A stretch of 64,000 nucleotides of DNA from JADJPO01 sp963724535 (GCA_963724535.1 CAVRVD010000001.1:124001-188000), one strand, 5' to 3'; numbered from the stretch's first letter, positions 8,470-20,816 are shown. Numbers and translations: made by a program. Notes: generated by a model from the sequence alone, not told the origin.

Positions 8470-11070
8470 TCAGGCGTTGGTGACCAGCCCCAGCTCGGCC
8501 GGGCAGATCATGCCGAGGCCCTCGGGCAGCACCCGCACGGTGTAGCCGAACGGACCGGTCTGGCGCAGCCGGACCGACCCCTCGTAGGTGTGCCGCCCGC
8601 CCTCGTTCGCCGCCACGTGGCGCAGCGGTACGGTGGTCGGCCCGGTGATCACGTCCTCGACGCTGACCCGGCCGTGCACCAGCTGCACCTGGACGTCCTG
8701 CGGGCGCAGCTCGCCGAGCGAGACGAACGCCCGCACCGAGACCTCGTCGTCCAGCTGCGGGGAGTCGGACACCCCGGAGGACTCGACGTGGTCGACTCGC
8801 ACCGACGGCCACAGCGAGCGCAGTCGCTGCTTGGCCGCAGCCCGCTCGGTGGCCAGCTGCGGGGTGACCGCCCCCGCCGCACGCGCCGCCGGCAGGTACA
8901 GCTGGGTGACGTAGTCCGACACCATCCGGCTGGCCAACACCTTGGGTCCGAGCGAGGACAGGGTATGCCGGACCATCTCGAGCCAGCGGGTGGGCAGGCC
9001 CCGTTCGTCCCGGTCGTAGAACCGCGGCGCCACCGACCCCTCGATCAGGTCGTACAGCGCGGTGGCCTCGAGGGCGTCGCGGTGGTCGGGGTCGTCGACG
9101 CCGTCGGCGGTCGGGATCGCCCACCCGTTCTGGCCGTCGTACCACTCATCCCACCACCCGTCGAGGATGGACAGGTTGAGCCCGCCGTTCAGCGCGGCCT
9201 TCATCCCCGAGGTGCCGCAGGCCTCGAACGGGCGCAACGGGTTGTTCAGCCAGACGTCGCACCCGGGGTACAGGCTCGAGGCCATCGCGATGTCGTAGTT
9301 GGGCAGGAAGGCGATCCGGTGGCGTACCGCCGGGTCGTCGGCGAAGCGGACCACCTGCTGGATCAGCCGCTTGCCCTGGTCGTCAGCGGGATGGGACTTG
9401 CCGGCGATGAGCAGCTGCACCGGACGCTGCGGGTGCAGCAGCAGCCGGCGCAGCCGCTCCGGGTCGCGCAGCATGAGGGTGAGCCGCTTGTAGGTGGGCA
9501 CCCGACGGGCGAAGCCGATGGTCAGCACGTCCGGGTCGAGCACCGAGTCGACCCAGCCCAGCTCGGCAGGTGAGGCGCCGCGCTTGAGCCAGGAGGAGCG
9601 GACCCGACGCCGGGCCTCCTCGACCAGGGTGATGCGGAGCTCGCGGCGCAGGGCCCAGATGTCGGCGTCCGGGACCGCTTCCACGCCGTCGAAGCCCTTG
9701 GCCTCGGTGACCATCTGCTCGCCGAGGTACTTCTCGGCCATCTCCATCACCCGGCGGTCAACCCAGGTCGGCGCGTGCACGCCGTTGGTGATCGAGGCGA
9801 TCGGCACCTCGGCGGCGTCGAACCCGGGCCACAGCCCGTCGAACATCTCCCGGCTGACCACACCGTGCAGCTGGGAGACCCCGTTCGCCCGCTGGGCCAG
9901 GCGCAGCCCCATCACGGCCATGTTGAAGATCTGCGGGTCGCCGCCGGCGTAGGTCTCGGCGCCGAGGGCGAGGATCTTGTCGAGGGGCACTTCGGGCACC
10001 GCGTTGTCGGCCCCGAAGTAGGTGGTGATCTGCTCCCGACTGAACCTGTCGATACCCGCCGGCACGGGGGTGTGCGTGGTGAAAACCGTTGCGGCACGGA
10101 TCACTTCGAGTGCCGCCTCGAACGCCAGGCCCTCGGTGACCAGCTCCCGGATCCGCTCCAGACCGAGGAAGCCGGCGTGCCCCTCGTTGGTGTGGTAGAC
10201 GGCCGGCTCCGGTGCACCGGTCAGCCGGGACCAGACCCGCAGCGCCCGCACGCCGCCGATCCCCAGCAGCATCTCCTGCTGCAGTCGGTGCTCCCCACCG
10301 CCGCCGTAGAGCCGGTCGGTGATGGTGCGGGCGGCGTCGTCGTTGGCCTCGACGTTGGAGTCGAGCAGCAGCAGCGGCACCCTGCCGACCTGCGCCTTCC
10401 AGATGTGGGCGTGCAGGACCCGCCCGCCGGGCAGTCCGACCTGGATCAGGCACGGCGTGCCGTCGCCCTCGCGCAGCAGCGCGAGCGGCAACTCGTTGGG
10501 GTCGAGCACGGGATAGGACTCCTGCTGCCAGCCCTCCCGGGACAGCGACTGCTTGAAGTACCCGGTCTGGTAGAGCAGGCCGACCCCGACGATCGGGACG
10601 GCGAGATCGCTGGCAGCCTTGAGGTGGTCACCGGCCAGGATGCCGAGACCGCCGGAGTACTGCGGCAGCACCGCGGCGATCCCGAACTCGGGCGAGAAGT
10701 AGGCGATGCTGCCCGGCGGCTCGTCGTGACCGGCCACGGACCCGTCGGCAGGTCCCCCGGCGGACTCGTCCGCGAGGTGCTGGTACCAGTGCGGCTGGGA
10801 TAGGTAGGCGTCAAGGTCCGCTGACGCCGCGTGGACCCGGGCCACGAACTCGTCGTCGCGCGCCAGCGTGTCCAGCTCGTCAGGGGTCAGCGAGGCGAGC
10901 ATCGCGACCGGGTCGCGGCGGGTGGCGGCCCAGCGGACGGCGTCGAGGGAGGCGAACAGGTCCTGCGTGGGCGGGTGCCAGGACCAGCGAAGGTTGCTGG
11001 CCAGCTCGCCCAGGGCGGCGATCGGCTCGGGCAGAACAGTGCGGACGGTGAAGCGACGTATGGCTCTCAC
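8470..11070 (-). CDS. glgP: Alpha-glucan phosphorylase, short/actinobacterial GlgP type
   Basis: 866 residues, GT35. It releases glucose-1-phosphate from alpha-glucan chains. The N-terminus carries the alpha-glucan phosphorylase DUF3417 region (LASNLRWSWHPPTQDLF). Phosphorylase motifs follow: EFGIAAVLPQYSGGLGILAGD (glycine-rich, reported in part), HTNEGHAGFL, TTHTPVPAGIDRF, and the PLP-lysine motif CGTSGMKAALNGG near residue 620. The best start is GTG 11070; no convincing Shine-Dalgarno is visible. It is transcribed away from glgE, so degradation and GlgE-dependent synthesis share one 285-bp control region. Confidence 0.95.
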   Translation of the reverse strand: MRAIRRFTVRTVLPEPIAALGELASNLRWSWHPPTQDLFASLDAVRWAATRRDPVAMLASLTPDELDTLARDDEFVARVHAASADLDAYLSQPHWYQHLADESAGGPADGSVAGHDEPPGSIAYFSPEFGIAAVLPQYSGGLGILAGDHLKAASDLAVPIVGVGLLYQTGYFKQSLSREGWQQESYPVLDPNELPLALLREGDGTPCLIQVGLPGGRVLHAHIWKAQVGRVPLLLLDSNVEANDDAARTITDRLYGGGGEHRLQQEMLLGIGGVRALRVWSRLTGAPEPAVYHTNEGHAGFLGLERIRELVTEGLAFEAALEVIRAATVFTTHTPVPAGIDRFSREQITTYFGADNAVPEVPLDKILALGAETYAGGDPQIFNMAVMGLRLAQRANGVSQLHGVVSREMFDGLWPGFDAAEVPIASITNGVHAPTWVDRRVMEMAEKYLGEQMVTEAKGFDGVEAVPDADIWALRRELRITLVEEARRRVRSSWLKRGASPAELGWVDSVLDPDVLTIGFARRVPTYKRLTLMLRDPERLRRLLLHPQRPVQLLIAGKSHPADDQGKRLIQQVVRFADDPAVRHRIAFLPNYDIAMASSLYPGCDVWLNNPLRPFEACGTSGMKAALNGGLNLSILDGWWDEWYDGQNGWAIPTADGVDDPDHRDALEATALYDLIEGSVAPRFYDRDERGLPTRWLEMVRHTLSSLGPKVLASRMVSDYVTQLYLPAARAAGAVTPQLATERAAAKQRLRSLWPSVRVDHVESSGVSDSPQLDDEVSVRAFVSLGELRPQDVQVQLVHGRVSVEDVITGPTTVPLRHVAANEGGRHTYEGSVRLRQTGPFGYTVRVLPEGLGMICPAELGLVTNA

Positions 11071-11355
11071 GAGGGGTGAGGGTACGGCAAGTGACTCACA
11101 GACACGCCACGTGTCCTGACAAGCCGTGCAGCGCTTCCCAGCGTCCTCTCACTCTGGGTCGTCCCGGCCGACGCGATCACTGCAAAGGGTTACAGAAGGC
11201 TCAATCCCCGGTAGGTTTCCGCCGATCGAGGATAGAGCCCGGTCCTCGGAACCCGGGCGCTGGCCGATAACGAAACCGTGCCCGACGCCCGGTTCGTCAG
11301 GTTTCTCGGCTGTGCGGTGATGCGCGCCGGTGGTTGCGAGTGATGAGGTAAGGCC
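11071..11355. promoter_or_regulatory. Shared intergenic region between glgP and glgE
   Basis: This 285-bp region separates the divergent glgP and glgE genes and must contain both promoters. The glgE side ends in GAGGTAAGG just before ATG 11356, a usable Shine-Dalgarno. I see no convincing -35/-10 pair or long inverted repeat, and no small gene. The region is less GC-rich than the coding sequence, for example around 11180-11220. Confidence 0.5.
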
Positions 11356-13466
11356 ATGACGAAGACGAGCCGACCGACGGCGACCGCTGCTGCTTCCCCC
11401 GCCGACTCGAGCACCCGGTCCGCCGACCCGCTCACCGCAGACGGGGCGCCCACCGTCGGCCGAATCCCGGTGCTGGCCGTCGGGCCGGTCGTCGACTGCG
11501 GTCGTTGGCCGGCCAGGGCGACGGTCGGCGAGTTCGTCCCGATCACGGCCACGGTCTTCCGCGAGGGGCACGATGCCGTCGCGGCGACCGCCGTCCTGAT
11601 CGACCCCGACGGCGGGGAGCGTTCCCGCGTCCGGATGCGGCCGCTCGCCCCCGGTACCGACCGCTATCAGGCCGACCTGGCCCCCGACGCCGAGGGGCAG
11701 TGGACCTTCCGGGTCGAGGCCTGGAGCGACCCGTACGGGACCTGGGAGCACGACGCCGTGATCAAGGTGAACGCCGGCGTCGACGTGGACCTGATGCTCG
11801 AGGAGGGCGCCCGGGTCCTCGACCGGGCGCTGGCCGCGGGCTGCGGCAGCGGTGGGGACGGCGCCACGGTGCTGAGCGACGCGATCACCGCGCTGCGCGA
11901 CGGCGGCCGCCCGGCCCAGGCCCGGCTCGCGGCGGGCACGGCACCGGAGGTGGAGGCGGTGATGGCCGCCGAGCCACTGCGCGACATGGTCACCAGCTCC
12001 CCTGCCCACCCGCTGACCGTGCAGCGGCAGCGGGCGGCGTACAGCGCCTGGTACGAGATGTTCCCGCGGTCCGAGGGCGCCCACCAGGTTCCCGCCGAGG
12101 ACGGCGGGACCCGCTGGGTCTCCGGCACCCTGCGCCAAGCCGCGCAGCGGCTGCCGGCGATCGCCGAGATGGGCTTCGACATCGTCTACCTGCCGCCGAT
12201 CCATCCGATCGGCAAGATCAACCGTAAGGGCCCGAACAACACCCTCACCCCGGGACCGGACGACCCCGGCTCGCCGTGGGCGATCGGCTCGGACGAGGGC
12301 GGGCATGACGCGATCCACCCCGACCTGGGCACGTTCGAGGACTTCGACCACTTCGTCGCCAGGGCCCGCGAGTGCGGGCTGGAGGTGGCCCTGGACCTGG
12401 CCCTGCAGTGCGCCCCGGACCACCCCTGGGCCCGCGAGCACCCGCAGTGGTTCACCACCCGCGCCGACGGGTCGATCGCGTATGCGGAGAACCCGCCGAA
12501 GAAGTACCAGGACATCTATCCGATGAACTTCGACAACGACCCCGTCGGGGTCTACCACGAGGTGCTGCGCGTCGTGCGGCTGTGGGTCGAGCACGGGGTC
12601 ACCGTGTTCCGTGTGGACAACCCACACACCAAGCCGGTCGAGTTCTGGCAATGGCTGATCGCCCAGGTCAACGCCACCAACCCGGAGGTGCTCTTCCTGG
12701 CCGAGGCGTTCACCCGGCCGGCGATGATGCACACCCTGGGCAAGATCGGCTTCCACCAGTCCTACACCTACTTCACCTGGCGTACCAGCAAGCAGGAGCT
12801 GAGCGAGTACCTGACCGAGCTATCCGGCGAGGCGGCCGACTACATGCGGCCGAACTTCTGGCCGAACACCCCAGACATCCTGCACGAGTCCCTCCAGTAC
12901 GGCGGGCCGGCCGCGTTCAAGCTGCGCGCGGTCCTGGCCGCGACCATGTCACCGTGCTGGGGCATGTACTCCGGCTACGAGCTGTGCGAGCACGTCGCGG
13001 TGCGCCACGGCAGCGAGGAGTACCTGGACAGCGAGAAGTACTCCTACCGGCCGCGGGACTGGGCCGCCTTCGCCCCGGGCGGACCCAACGCGCACCGCTC
13101 GATCGCGCCGTACATCACCCGGCTCAACCAGGTCCGCCACGACCACCCCGCCCTGCACACCTTGCGCAACATCGACTTCCACGCCGTCGAGGACGACTCG
13201 GTGATGTGCTACTCGCGCCGGGTGACGGCCGCGCACTCGCCGACCGGCCGCGAGGACGCCATCATCGTCGTGGTCAACCTCGACCCGCACGGCACCCGGG
13301 AGACCGTCGTCCAGCTGAACATGCCGGCACTCGGCATGGACTGGCCGGACTCCTTCGTCGTCGAGGACCTGCTCACCGGTGAGCAGTACACGTGGTGGGA
13401 GCGCAACTACGTGCGGCTCGACCCGCACAGCCAGCCCGCCCACGTGCTGTGGATCCGGAGGGTGCC

Positions 13467-13470
<4 letters not shown>
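11356..13470 (+). CDS. glgE: Alpha-1,4-glucan:maltose-1-phosphate maltosyltransferase GlgE
   Basis: 704 residues, GH13_3, slightly longer at the N-terminus than usual because of a 35-residue Ala/Ser/Thr-rich leader. It extends alpha-1,4-glucan with maltosyl units from maltose-1-phosphate. The diagnostic motif VFRVDNPHTKPVEFW carries the nucleophile Asp, LAEAFTRPAMM the acid/base Glu, and NFWPNTPDIL the third acidic residue. The N-terminal beta-sandwich (IPVLAVGPVVDCGRWPA) and the substrate loop HPIGKINRKGPNN match the family. It starts the glgE-treS-mak operon: its TGA overlaps the treS GTG. Confidence 0.97.
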
Positions 13471-15187
<1,717 letters not shown>

Positions 15188-15191
<4 letters not shown>

Positions 15192-16594
15192 CCCGGGACG
15201 CACTGGAACGGCTGCTCGCCAGCTGGCTGACCGACCGGCGCTGGTACGCCGGCAAGGGCAGCGGGGTCCCGACGGTGGAGCTGGTCGGCTCGGCCCGGCT
15301 GGCGGCCCCCGGTCCGGTCGTGCCGATGCTGCACCTGGTGCGGGCCGGGGCCGTCTACCAGGTGCCGCTGACCTACCGACCAGCCCCCGACCCTGAGCTG
15401 GAGGCGGCCCTGCTCGGCACCGTGACTGTGGACCTGGGCGACGGCGAGCGCGCCCACTGGGTCTACGACGGGCCGTTCGACGCGGTGTATGTGCGGGCGA
15501 TGCTGCGCCTGCTGGCCCGCGGCGGCACCGTGGCCGGGACGGGCACCCGCGCCGACGCGGTGGAGCTGGTCGGACACGTGCAACCCGCCGGTCCGGTTCT
15601 GGACGAGGCGGCGCAGGCCACGGTGCTGTCCGGGGAGCAGTCGAACACCTCGCTGATCGTCGGGGCGGACACGCCGTCCGCCGTGATCGTCAAGCTGTTC
15701 CGCCTCCTCGCCCCCGGCGACAACCCAGACATCGTGGTGCAGTCGGCCCTGGCCGCAGCCGGGTGCCTGCGGGTGCCGCAGCCCGCTGGCTGGCTCGCCG
15801 GGTCCTGGCCCGACCCGCACGCCCCGCAGGGCCGCGCCTGCGGACACCTGGCCTTCGCCAGCGAGTTCCTCGGCGGCAGCGAGGACGCCTGGCGGGTGGC
15901 GACCCGAGCGGTGGCCAGCGGCGCCTCGTTCGCCGGACCGGCGCGTGACCTCGGGGTGGCCACGGCCGAGGTGCACGAGACCCTGGCCGAAACGCTGCCG
16001 ACGGTGCCGGTCACCCCCTCGCTGCTCGACGCCCTCGCCGACGTGCTGCTCGACCGGCTGGACGGCGCGGTCGCCGTCGTCCCGGCGCTGACCGAGCACG
16101 CCACCCGCGCCCGTGCGGTCCTGGACGGCGTGCGCCGACTCGCCACCCTGGACGACCTGCAGCGGGTGCACGGCGACTATCACCTGGGTCAGGTGCTGCA
16201 CTCCCCCGGCCGCGGCTGGGTGCTGCTGGACTTCGAGGGTGAACCGCTGCGACCGCTGGCGGAGCGGAGCGAGCCGGACCTGGCGCTGCGGGACGTGGCC
16301 GGCATGCTGCGCTCCTTCGACTACGCGGCCGCCTTCGTCACCGCCGGCCGCGCCGAGGACGACCCGGCGGTGCTCACCGCCCGGTCCTGGGCGCACACCG
16401 CGCGGGAGGCGTTCCTCGCCGGGTACGGCGCCCGCCTGGGTCTGGACCTCACCAATCCGAACACCTCGACGCTGCTGCGGGCGCTGGAGTTGGACAAGGC
16501 GCTGTACGAAGCGGTCTACGAGACCCAGAACCGGCCCGGCTGGGTGGCCATCCCGATGTCGGCTGTGCATCGGTTGCTCGAGCCCCCTGCCTGA
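15188..16594 (+). CDS. mak: Maltokinase (Mak/Pep2)
   Basis: 468 residues from ATG 15188, which overlaps the treS stop (ATGA). Mak phosphorylates maltose with ATP to maltose-1-phosphate, the GlgE donor. The N-terminal cap begins LLASWLTDRRWYAGKGS, characteristic of the family. The kinase core contains VHGDYHLGQVLHSP (catalytic loop) and GWVLLDFEGEP (metal-binding Asp), followed by LRDVAGMLRSFDYA. The operon ends here: unlike many relatives, no glgB branching enzyme follows. The next gene, 152 bp away, is a glycosyltransferase. Confidence 0.96.
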
Positions 16595-16746
16595 CCTGGG
16601 GGCGACACGCCGCAGCAAATCGGATACTCCTGGTGATGCTCTTGCCACACTGTGTTATCGCGGCGTAGCGTTCGGCTCCCACGCAACCGTCCGAACCCAT
16701 TGTCCGGCAAGGGTTTTGGCCGGGTATCAGTCCACCGGAGGTTGGC

Positions 16747-18198
16747 ATGCCGCCCTCGTCCGAACCGGACACTCCGGTCCCTGACCTACCGCCGTCGCCG
16801 GCACCCGCGGGGGTGGCGTCCCGTGACCGCGGCGAGCTCCGGCTGGTGCCGCTCGGACCCGGTGTGTCGCTCGAACCCGGTGTGTCGCTCGAACCCGGTG
16901 TGCCGCTCGAACCCGGTGTGTCGCTCGAGCTCGCTGTGCCGACGGCGGCCGTCGCCTCACCGGTGCAGGGACGGCACGTGCTGGTGATCGGTCCTGCCCG
17001 CCAGGACCTGTTGGGCCACGCCGCCCGGACCCTGGACCTGGCCCGTCACCTGGCCGTGCAGGCGGCGAGCGTGACGGTGCTGACCGGAGCGGGCGGCAGC
17101 GGGGCCGACCCGATGAGGTCGGGCGAGGCCGCGGCCGCTCCTGACGGCGGGGCGACCGTCGTCCAGCTCGACCACGGACCCCGCCCGGACCGCGGCGGCC
17201 AGACCACGGCCGCGACCCGCAGCGCCTACCAGGCGAGTCGGCTGGTCACTGCGGCCTGCGGGGCGGTGCCCGCCCCCCCGGACCTGGTAATCGCCACCTA
17301 TCCGGGCCTGGGCGGGGTGATGGCGGCCGGGCGGTTGGCGCGCCGCCATGGCGCACCACTGCTGGTCCTGGTCCACCAGCTGCTGGCCGGCGGCACCCGA
17401 GTCGCACCGGTGGGGGCCGCGCTGGAACGGCGGGCGCTCGGCGCCGCCGACCTGGTCGCCGTGCTCAGCGACAGCTTCGTCGAGCTACTCCTGGGCTACG
17501 GCCTCGCCCGGGACCGGATCGTCAGCCTCCCGGTCTGGGCCGACGTCCCCACGGTGCAGCGGCGCGCCGCCCGGCTCGCGCTCGGCTGGCCGGCCCGCGG
17601 CGTCCAGGTGGTGGCCACCGATGTCGGCCACGGCCAGGACCTCGCCACCGTGATCGAGGCCGCCGGATCGGCGCGGTTGCGAGACGACCTGGACTACCTC
17701 GTAGTGGGCGACTCGGGGCAGCGATGCGGGCTCGGCGCCCAGCTCGGGCAGCTGGCCCGACGCCCCCGCCGCTCCCCCCGGCCGGCGGTGTCCCGGGTCG
17801 ACCTGGAGGCCGATCGACTGGCCGAGGCGCTGGCGGCGGCCGACATCCTCCTGGTCGCCCAGGATCGAGGGGAGGCGGGTTCCTCCGGGGTGTCCTTGAG
17901 CCTGCTGCGCCGATACCTGGCCGCCGGCCGTCCGGTGGTGGTGGCCGCCGAGACGACCAGCCCGGTCGGCCGGGAGGCGGCCCGCAGCGCGGGCGCCGCC
18001 GTCCTGGTACCCCCTGCCGACGCCACGGCCCTGGCCTCGGCCGTGGCCGGGCTGGTCGAGCGGGCGCCACTGCGCACGGTGATGTCCGAGCGTGCCCTGG
18101 CCTACGCCCGCGCGACGCTGGACCGGACCACCGCCCTCGACCAGCTCGACCTGACCATCGCCGCCGCGGTCGCACGACATCCTGGCCCGACCGGGTGA
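16747..18198 (+). CDS. Glycosyltransferase family 4-like protein with repeat-bearing N-terminal extension
   Basis: 483 residues. The first 75 or so are Pro/Val/Glu-rich and include four copies of a PGVSLE hexapeptide. A Rossmann-type GT-B N-domain starts at about residue 77 (RHVLVIGPARQDLLGHA). The C-domain has VVATDVGHGQDLATVIEAAG, a putative acidic sugar-nucleotide site near DILLVAQDRGEAG, and LRRYLAAGRPVVVAAE. This is the architecture of WcaI-like group 1 transferases. No membrane helix is seen. Substrate is unknown; neighbouring transferases suggest surface polysaccharide assembly. Confidence 0.8.
   Translation: MPPSSEPDTPVPDLPPSPAPAGVASRDRGELRLVPLGPGVSLEPGVSLEPGVPLEPGVSLELAVPTAAVASPVQGRHVLVIGPARQDLLGHAARTLDLARHLAVQAASVTVLTGAGGSGADPMRSGEAAAAPDGGATVVQLDHGPRPDRGGQTTAATRSAYQASRLVTAACGAVPAPPDLVIATYPGLGGVMAAGRLARRHGAPLLVLVHQLLAGGTRVAPVGAALERRALGAADLVAVLSDSFVELLLGYGLARDRIVSLPVWADVPTVQRRAARLALGWPARGVQVVATDVGHGQDLATVIEAAGSARLRDDLDYLVVGDSGQRCGLGAQLGQLARRPRRSPRPAVSRVDLEADRLAEALAAADILLVAQDRGEAGSSGVSLSLLRRYLAAGRPVVVAAETTSPVGREAARSAGAAVLVPPADATALASAVAGLVERAPLRTVMSERALAYARATLDRTTALDQLDLTIAAAVARHPGPTG
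16858..16929. repeat. Four tandem 18-bp repeats inside a glycosyltransferase gene
   Basis: Four near-identical copies of CCCGGTGTGTCGCTCGAA run head to tail. One copy has C for T (GTGCCG) and the last ends GAG. They keep frame and encode PGVSLE/PGVPLE. They lie in the N-terminal linker, before the catalytic fold, so copy number could change without harming the enzyme. Confidence 0.95.
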
Positions 18199-18265
18199 CC
18201 TGGCCCGGCGCCGTCCCGAGGACGCCGGCACCGCCGACCCGGACGACCCGAGCAACACCGGCATT

Positions 18266-18313
18266 GTTACTTATTGCGTTCGTCTTGATTCATAGAGTAA
18301 CTATCACTAGGGT
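18266..18313 (+). promoter_or_regulatory. Candidate promoter and inverted repeat upstream of the double glycosyltransferase
   Basis: An AT-rich island in GC-rich surroundings contains TTGATT (18285-18290) and TAGGGT (18308-18313) separated by 17 bp, a plausible sigma-70-type promoter. Hexamers GTTACT (18266-18271) and AGTAAC (18296-18301) form an inverted repeat around the -35 region. About 100 bp separate it from the coding start, leaving room for a 5' leader. Confidence 0.5.
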
Positions 18314-18416
18314 CTGACCCGATCATCAGCAATCACTCAGCGTCGATAGATAGTGGACTCTCTGCGCTCATCGGCTGGAGGCTCGCGGGGGTTCGGTGTC
18401 GGTCAGGAGTTGTCGG

Positions 18417-20804
18417 GTGCGCATACTCCACGTGGTCTCGTTCACCGAGGACGAGCTGGACGGCGACGGTGCGGCCGTCGCCGTGCTCAACCAGTGCGCC
18501 GAGCTGCACCGGCGCGGTCACGAGGTGCACCTGCTCGCCCTGTTGCGCGGCGGCGGCGCGGCGGCCGCCCCCCAGGTCCTGGACGGCGTGTGCACCCACC
18601 TGGTTGGTGACGGCGTTCGGATGGGCCGCTGGCTGGCCGCCCACCTGGCCTCCTTCGACATGGCCCACCTGCACCTGCGGCGGGACCTGCCGGTGCTGCG
18701 GGCAGCCGGTGCGGCGCGCCGGGCCGGGGTGCCCTACCTGGTGCAGGCCCACGGCGACTGGCGACCGGGCGGCAACCACGCGACCCGGCTCGTCGACCGG
18801 TTCCTGACCGGCCCGGCGCTGCGCCGCGCGGCCGTGCGGCTGGCCGCGGATCCGGCCGAGCGCGCCGCCCTGGAACCGCTCACCCTCCTCGCGGGTCACG
18901 AACCCGCCGGGGTGCACCTGCTGCCAGACGGGGTGGCCCCGCCCGAACCGGCCCGGCCGAGCCCTGCCGGACGGTCCGGCCACCGATCGCTGGACGTGGT
19001 CTGCGTCGGCCGCCTCGGTGACCGGGTACAGCCGCTGCTGTTCGCGCAGGCGGCCCTGCTCGCCGTCCAGGACGGTCTGGACGCGACCTTCTCGATGGTC
19101 GGTCGGGACGGCGGGGGGCTGACCGCGCTGCAGGAGTTCATCGACCGCCACGCCGAGCTGCAGGGCCGGCTGCGCTACGAGGGTCCGCTCGGGCACGCCG
19201 AGGTCCAGAACCGCCTGTCCCGCGCCGACGTCCTGCTGTTGCCGGTGGTGCCCGGCGCCCGGTCGACGACGCTGCTCGAGGCCCTCGCCGGCGGGCTTGC
19301 GACGCTGTGCACAACTGACGCCCAGCACGCGATCACGCTGCGCTCGCGCCAGGCGGCGCGTGTCGTGCCGCCGACGGCGGCGGCACTCGCCGCGGCGGTG
19401 ACCGACCTGGCCGCCGACCCCGACGCGCTGGCCGACCTCGGCCGCCGCGGTCGGGCTGCAGCAGGGTTGCTGTTCAGCATCGAGGGGGTGGCCGACCATC
19501 TGGAGCGGCACTATGCGGCGGCACTGCTGCAGCACTACCCCTTCACCGAGACGTCGAGCGATGCCGAGCCAGCGGCGTCCGGGCCGTCGGGTGGGGACGA
19601 CCTGGGCGTGGTGATCGACCTGGCGGTGCCGCAGCGCAGGCGCCCGGTCGAGGACGACCTCGCCGGCGACGCCGATCCTCCGCTGGGCGGCGCTGACCGG
19701 CTGCTGTGGGTCACACCCGAGGCGACGTCGCACCGGATTGCCCTGTGGCGGGAGATCGCCCGCAGCTCCGATCTCACCGTCGCTCTGCTCGCCCCGAGCC
19801 ACGCCAACCGGCGGCTGCGGCTGGCCGCCACCCGCGAGCCGTTCCACATCGTCCAGCTCGGTGGCGGCGCGCGCACCGGCGGCGGCGCCGCCCGCCATCG
19901 TGCCTCGCGGACGCTGCGGGCGCTGGTGCGGGCCCGACCGGACGCGATCGTGCTGGACGGCTGGCCGTCCCCCGCGTTCACCGCGGCCGCGCGGTGGGCC
20001 CGTCGGGCCGGGGTGGCGGTGGTGGCCTACTACCGAACCTCCGAGGCCACCTCGACGGACCGCGACGCCGTGGCGCCCCGTGTCCGAGCCGACCGGTCGC
20101 TGCGCCGGCTGCTGCACCGCGCCGACGCCGTCCTGGCCACCGGCGCCGACTCGGCCTTCGAAGCGATGTCCCTCGGCGTCCCGGCCGAGCGGATCACCCT
20201 CGCCCCGCCCGTGCCCGACCTGCCCCGCAGCGAGCAGCTGCCCGCGCACCGCGGCACCCGGGTCGTCGACGTCCGGTCCGGCCACCGGTTCGCCTTCATC
20301 GGTCCGCTCATCCCGCGTGCCAACCCGGACGGGATGCTGCACGCCTTCCGGCTGGCCCGGGGCATGGGCGATGTGTTGACCGTGTCCGGTGCCGGTCCGC
20401 TGTACGCCGAGCTGCTCGCTCTCGCCGATCGGCTCGGCATCGCCGACCACGTGGTGTTCCAGGACGGTCCCGGGGACGACGCGGCCCGACGGGCGGTGCT
20501 CTCGGACAGCCACACGGTGATCCTGCCCAGCACAGACCAGGTGCCGGCGCACGAGGTGGAGGAGGCGCTGCGCACCGGCCGTCACGTCGTGGTCAGCACA
20601 GCCTGTGCGATCTCCGATGCGTTGGCGGAGCGGCCGGAGGTGTTCCTCGCCTCGCCGACCGGCGCGGCGCTGGCCGAGGCGATGATGCTCAGCCGCCAGC
20701 AGTGGGACCGGACCCGGGCCGGTCAGCAACACCCCAACGTGACCCTCCCCCGCGGCCCCCGGGCCAGGTCTGTCGTCGGGGCTGGGGGCGGCCGGCGCCA
20801 CTGA
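18417..20804 (+). CDS. Two-module glycosyltransferase (tandem GT4-like domains)
   Basis: 795 residues from GTG 18417. An upstream in-frame GTG at 18396 is possible, but AGGAG at 18404-18408 sits correctly only for 18417. Module 1 (about 1-385) has RILHVVSFTEDELDGDGAAV, VVCVGRLGDRVQPLLFAQAA, GPLGHAEVQNRLSRADVLLL and LLEALAGGLATLCT. After a Gly/Pro-rich linker, module 2 (about 440-780) has its own FAFIGPLIPRANPDGMLHAF, VSGAGPLYAELLALADRLGI and VILPSTDQVPAHEVEEAL. Both are GT-B retaining-type modules. Whether both are active is unclear: the usual E(x)7E of the C-lobe is only partly kept in module 2. Confidence 0.8.
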   Translation: MRILHVVSFTEDELDGDGAAVAVLNQCAELHRRGHEVHLLALLRGGGAAAAPQVLDGVCTHLVGDGVRMGRWLAAHLASFDMAHLHLRRDLPVLRAAGAARRAGVPYLVQAHGDWRPGGNHATRLVDRFLTGPALRRAAVRLAADPAERAALEPLTLLAGHEPAGVHLLPDGVAPPEPARPSPAGRSGHRSLDVVCVGRLGDRVQPLLFAQAALLAVQDGLDATFSMVGRDGGGLTALQEFIDRHAELQGRLRYEGPLGHAEVQNRLSRADVLLLPVVPGARSTTLLEALAGGLATLCTTDAQHAITLRSRQAARVVPPTAAALAAAVTDLAADPDALADLGRRGRAAAGLLFSIEGVADHLERHYAAALLQHYPFTETSSDAEPAASGPSGGDDLGVVIDLAVPQRRRPVEDDLAGDADPPLGGADRLLWVTPEATSHRIALWREIARSSDLTVALLAPSHANRRLRLAATREPFHIVQLGGGARTGGGAARHRASRTLRALVRARPDAIVLDGWPSPAFTAAARWARRAGVAVVAYYRTSEATSTDRDAVAPRVRADRSLRRLLHRADAVLATGADSAFEAMSLGVPAERITLAPPVPDLPRSEQLPAHRGTRVVDVRSGHRFAFIGPLIPRANPDGMLHAFRLARGMGDVLTVSGAGPLYAELLALADRLGIADHVVFQDGPGDDAARRAVLSDSHTVILPSTDQVPAHEVEEALRTGRHVVVSTACAISDALAERPEVFLASPTGAALAEAMMLSRQQWDRTRAGQQHPNVTLPRGPRARSVVGAGGGRRH

Positions 20805-20816
20805 GGCCCAGAGGGC

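Noticed and set aside
16858..16929. CRISPR-like repeat array
   Set aside because: The repeats are 18 bp, directly adjacent without spacers, in frame, and inside a gene.
18333..20801. An 822-residue open frame antisense to the double glycosyltransferase
   Set aside because: It mirrors the coding strand of a recognised gene, is rich in Arg, Gly, Gln and His, and shows no domain. It results from high GC at third codon positions.
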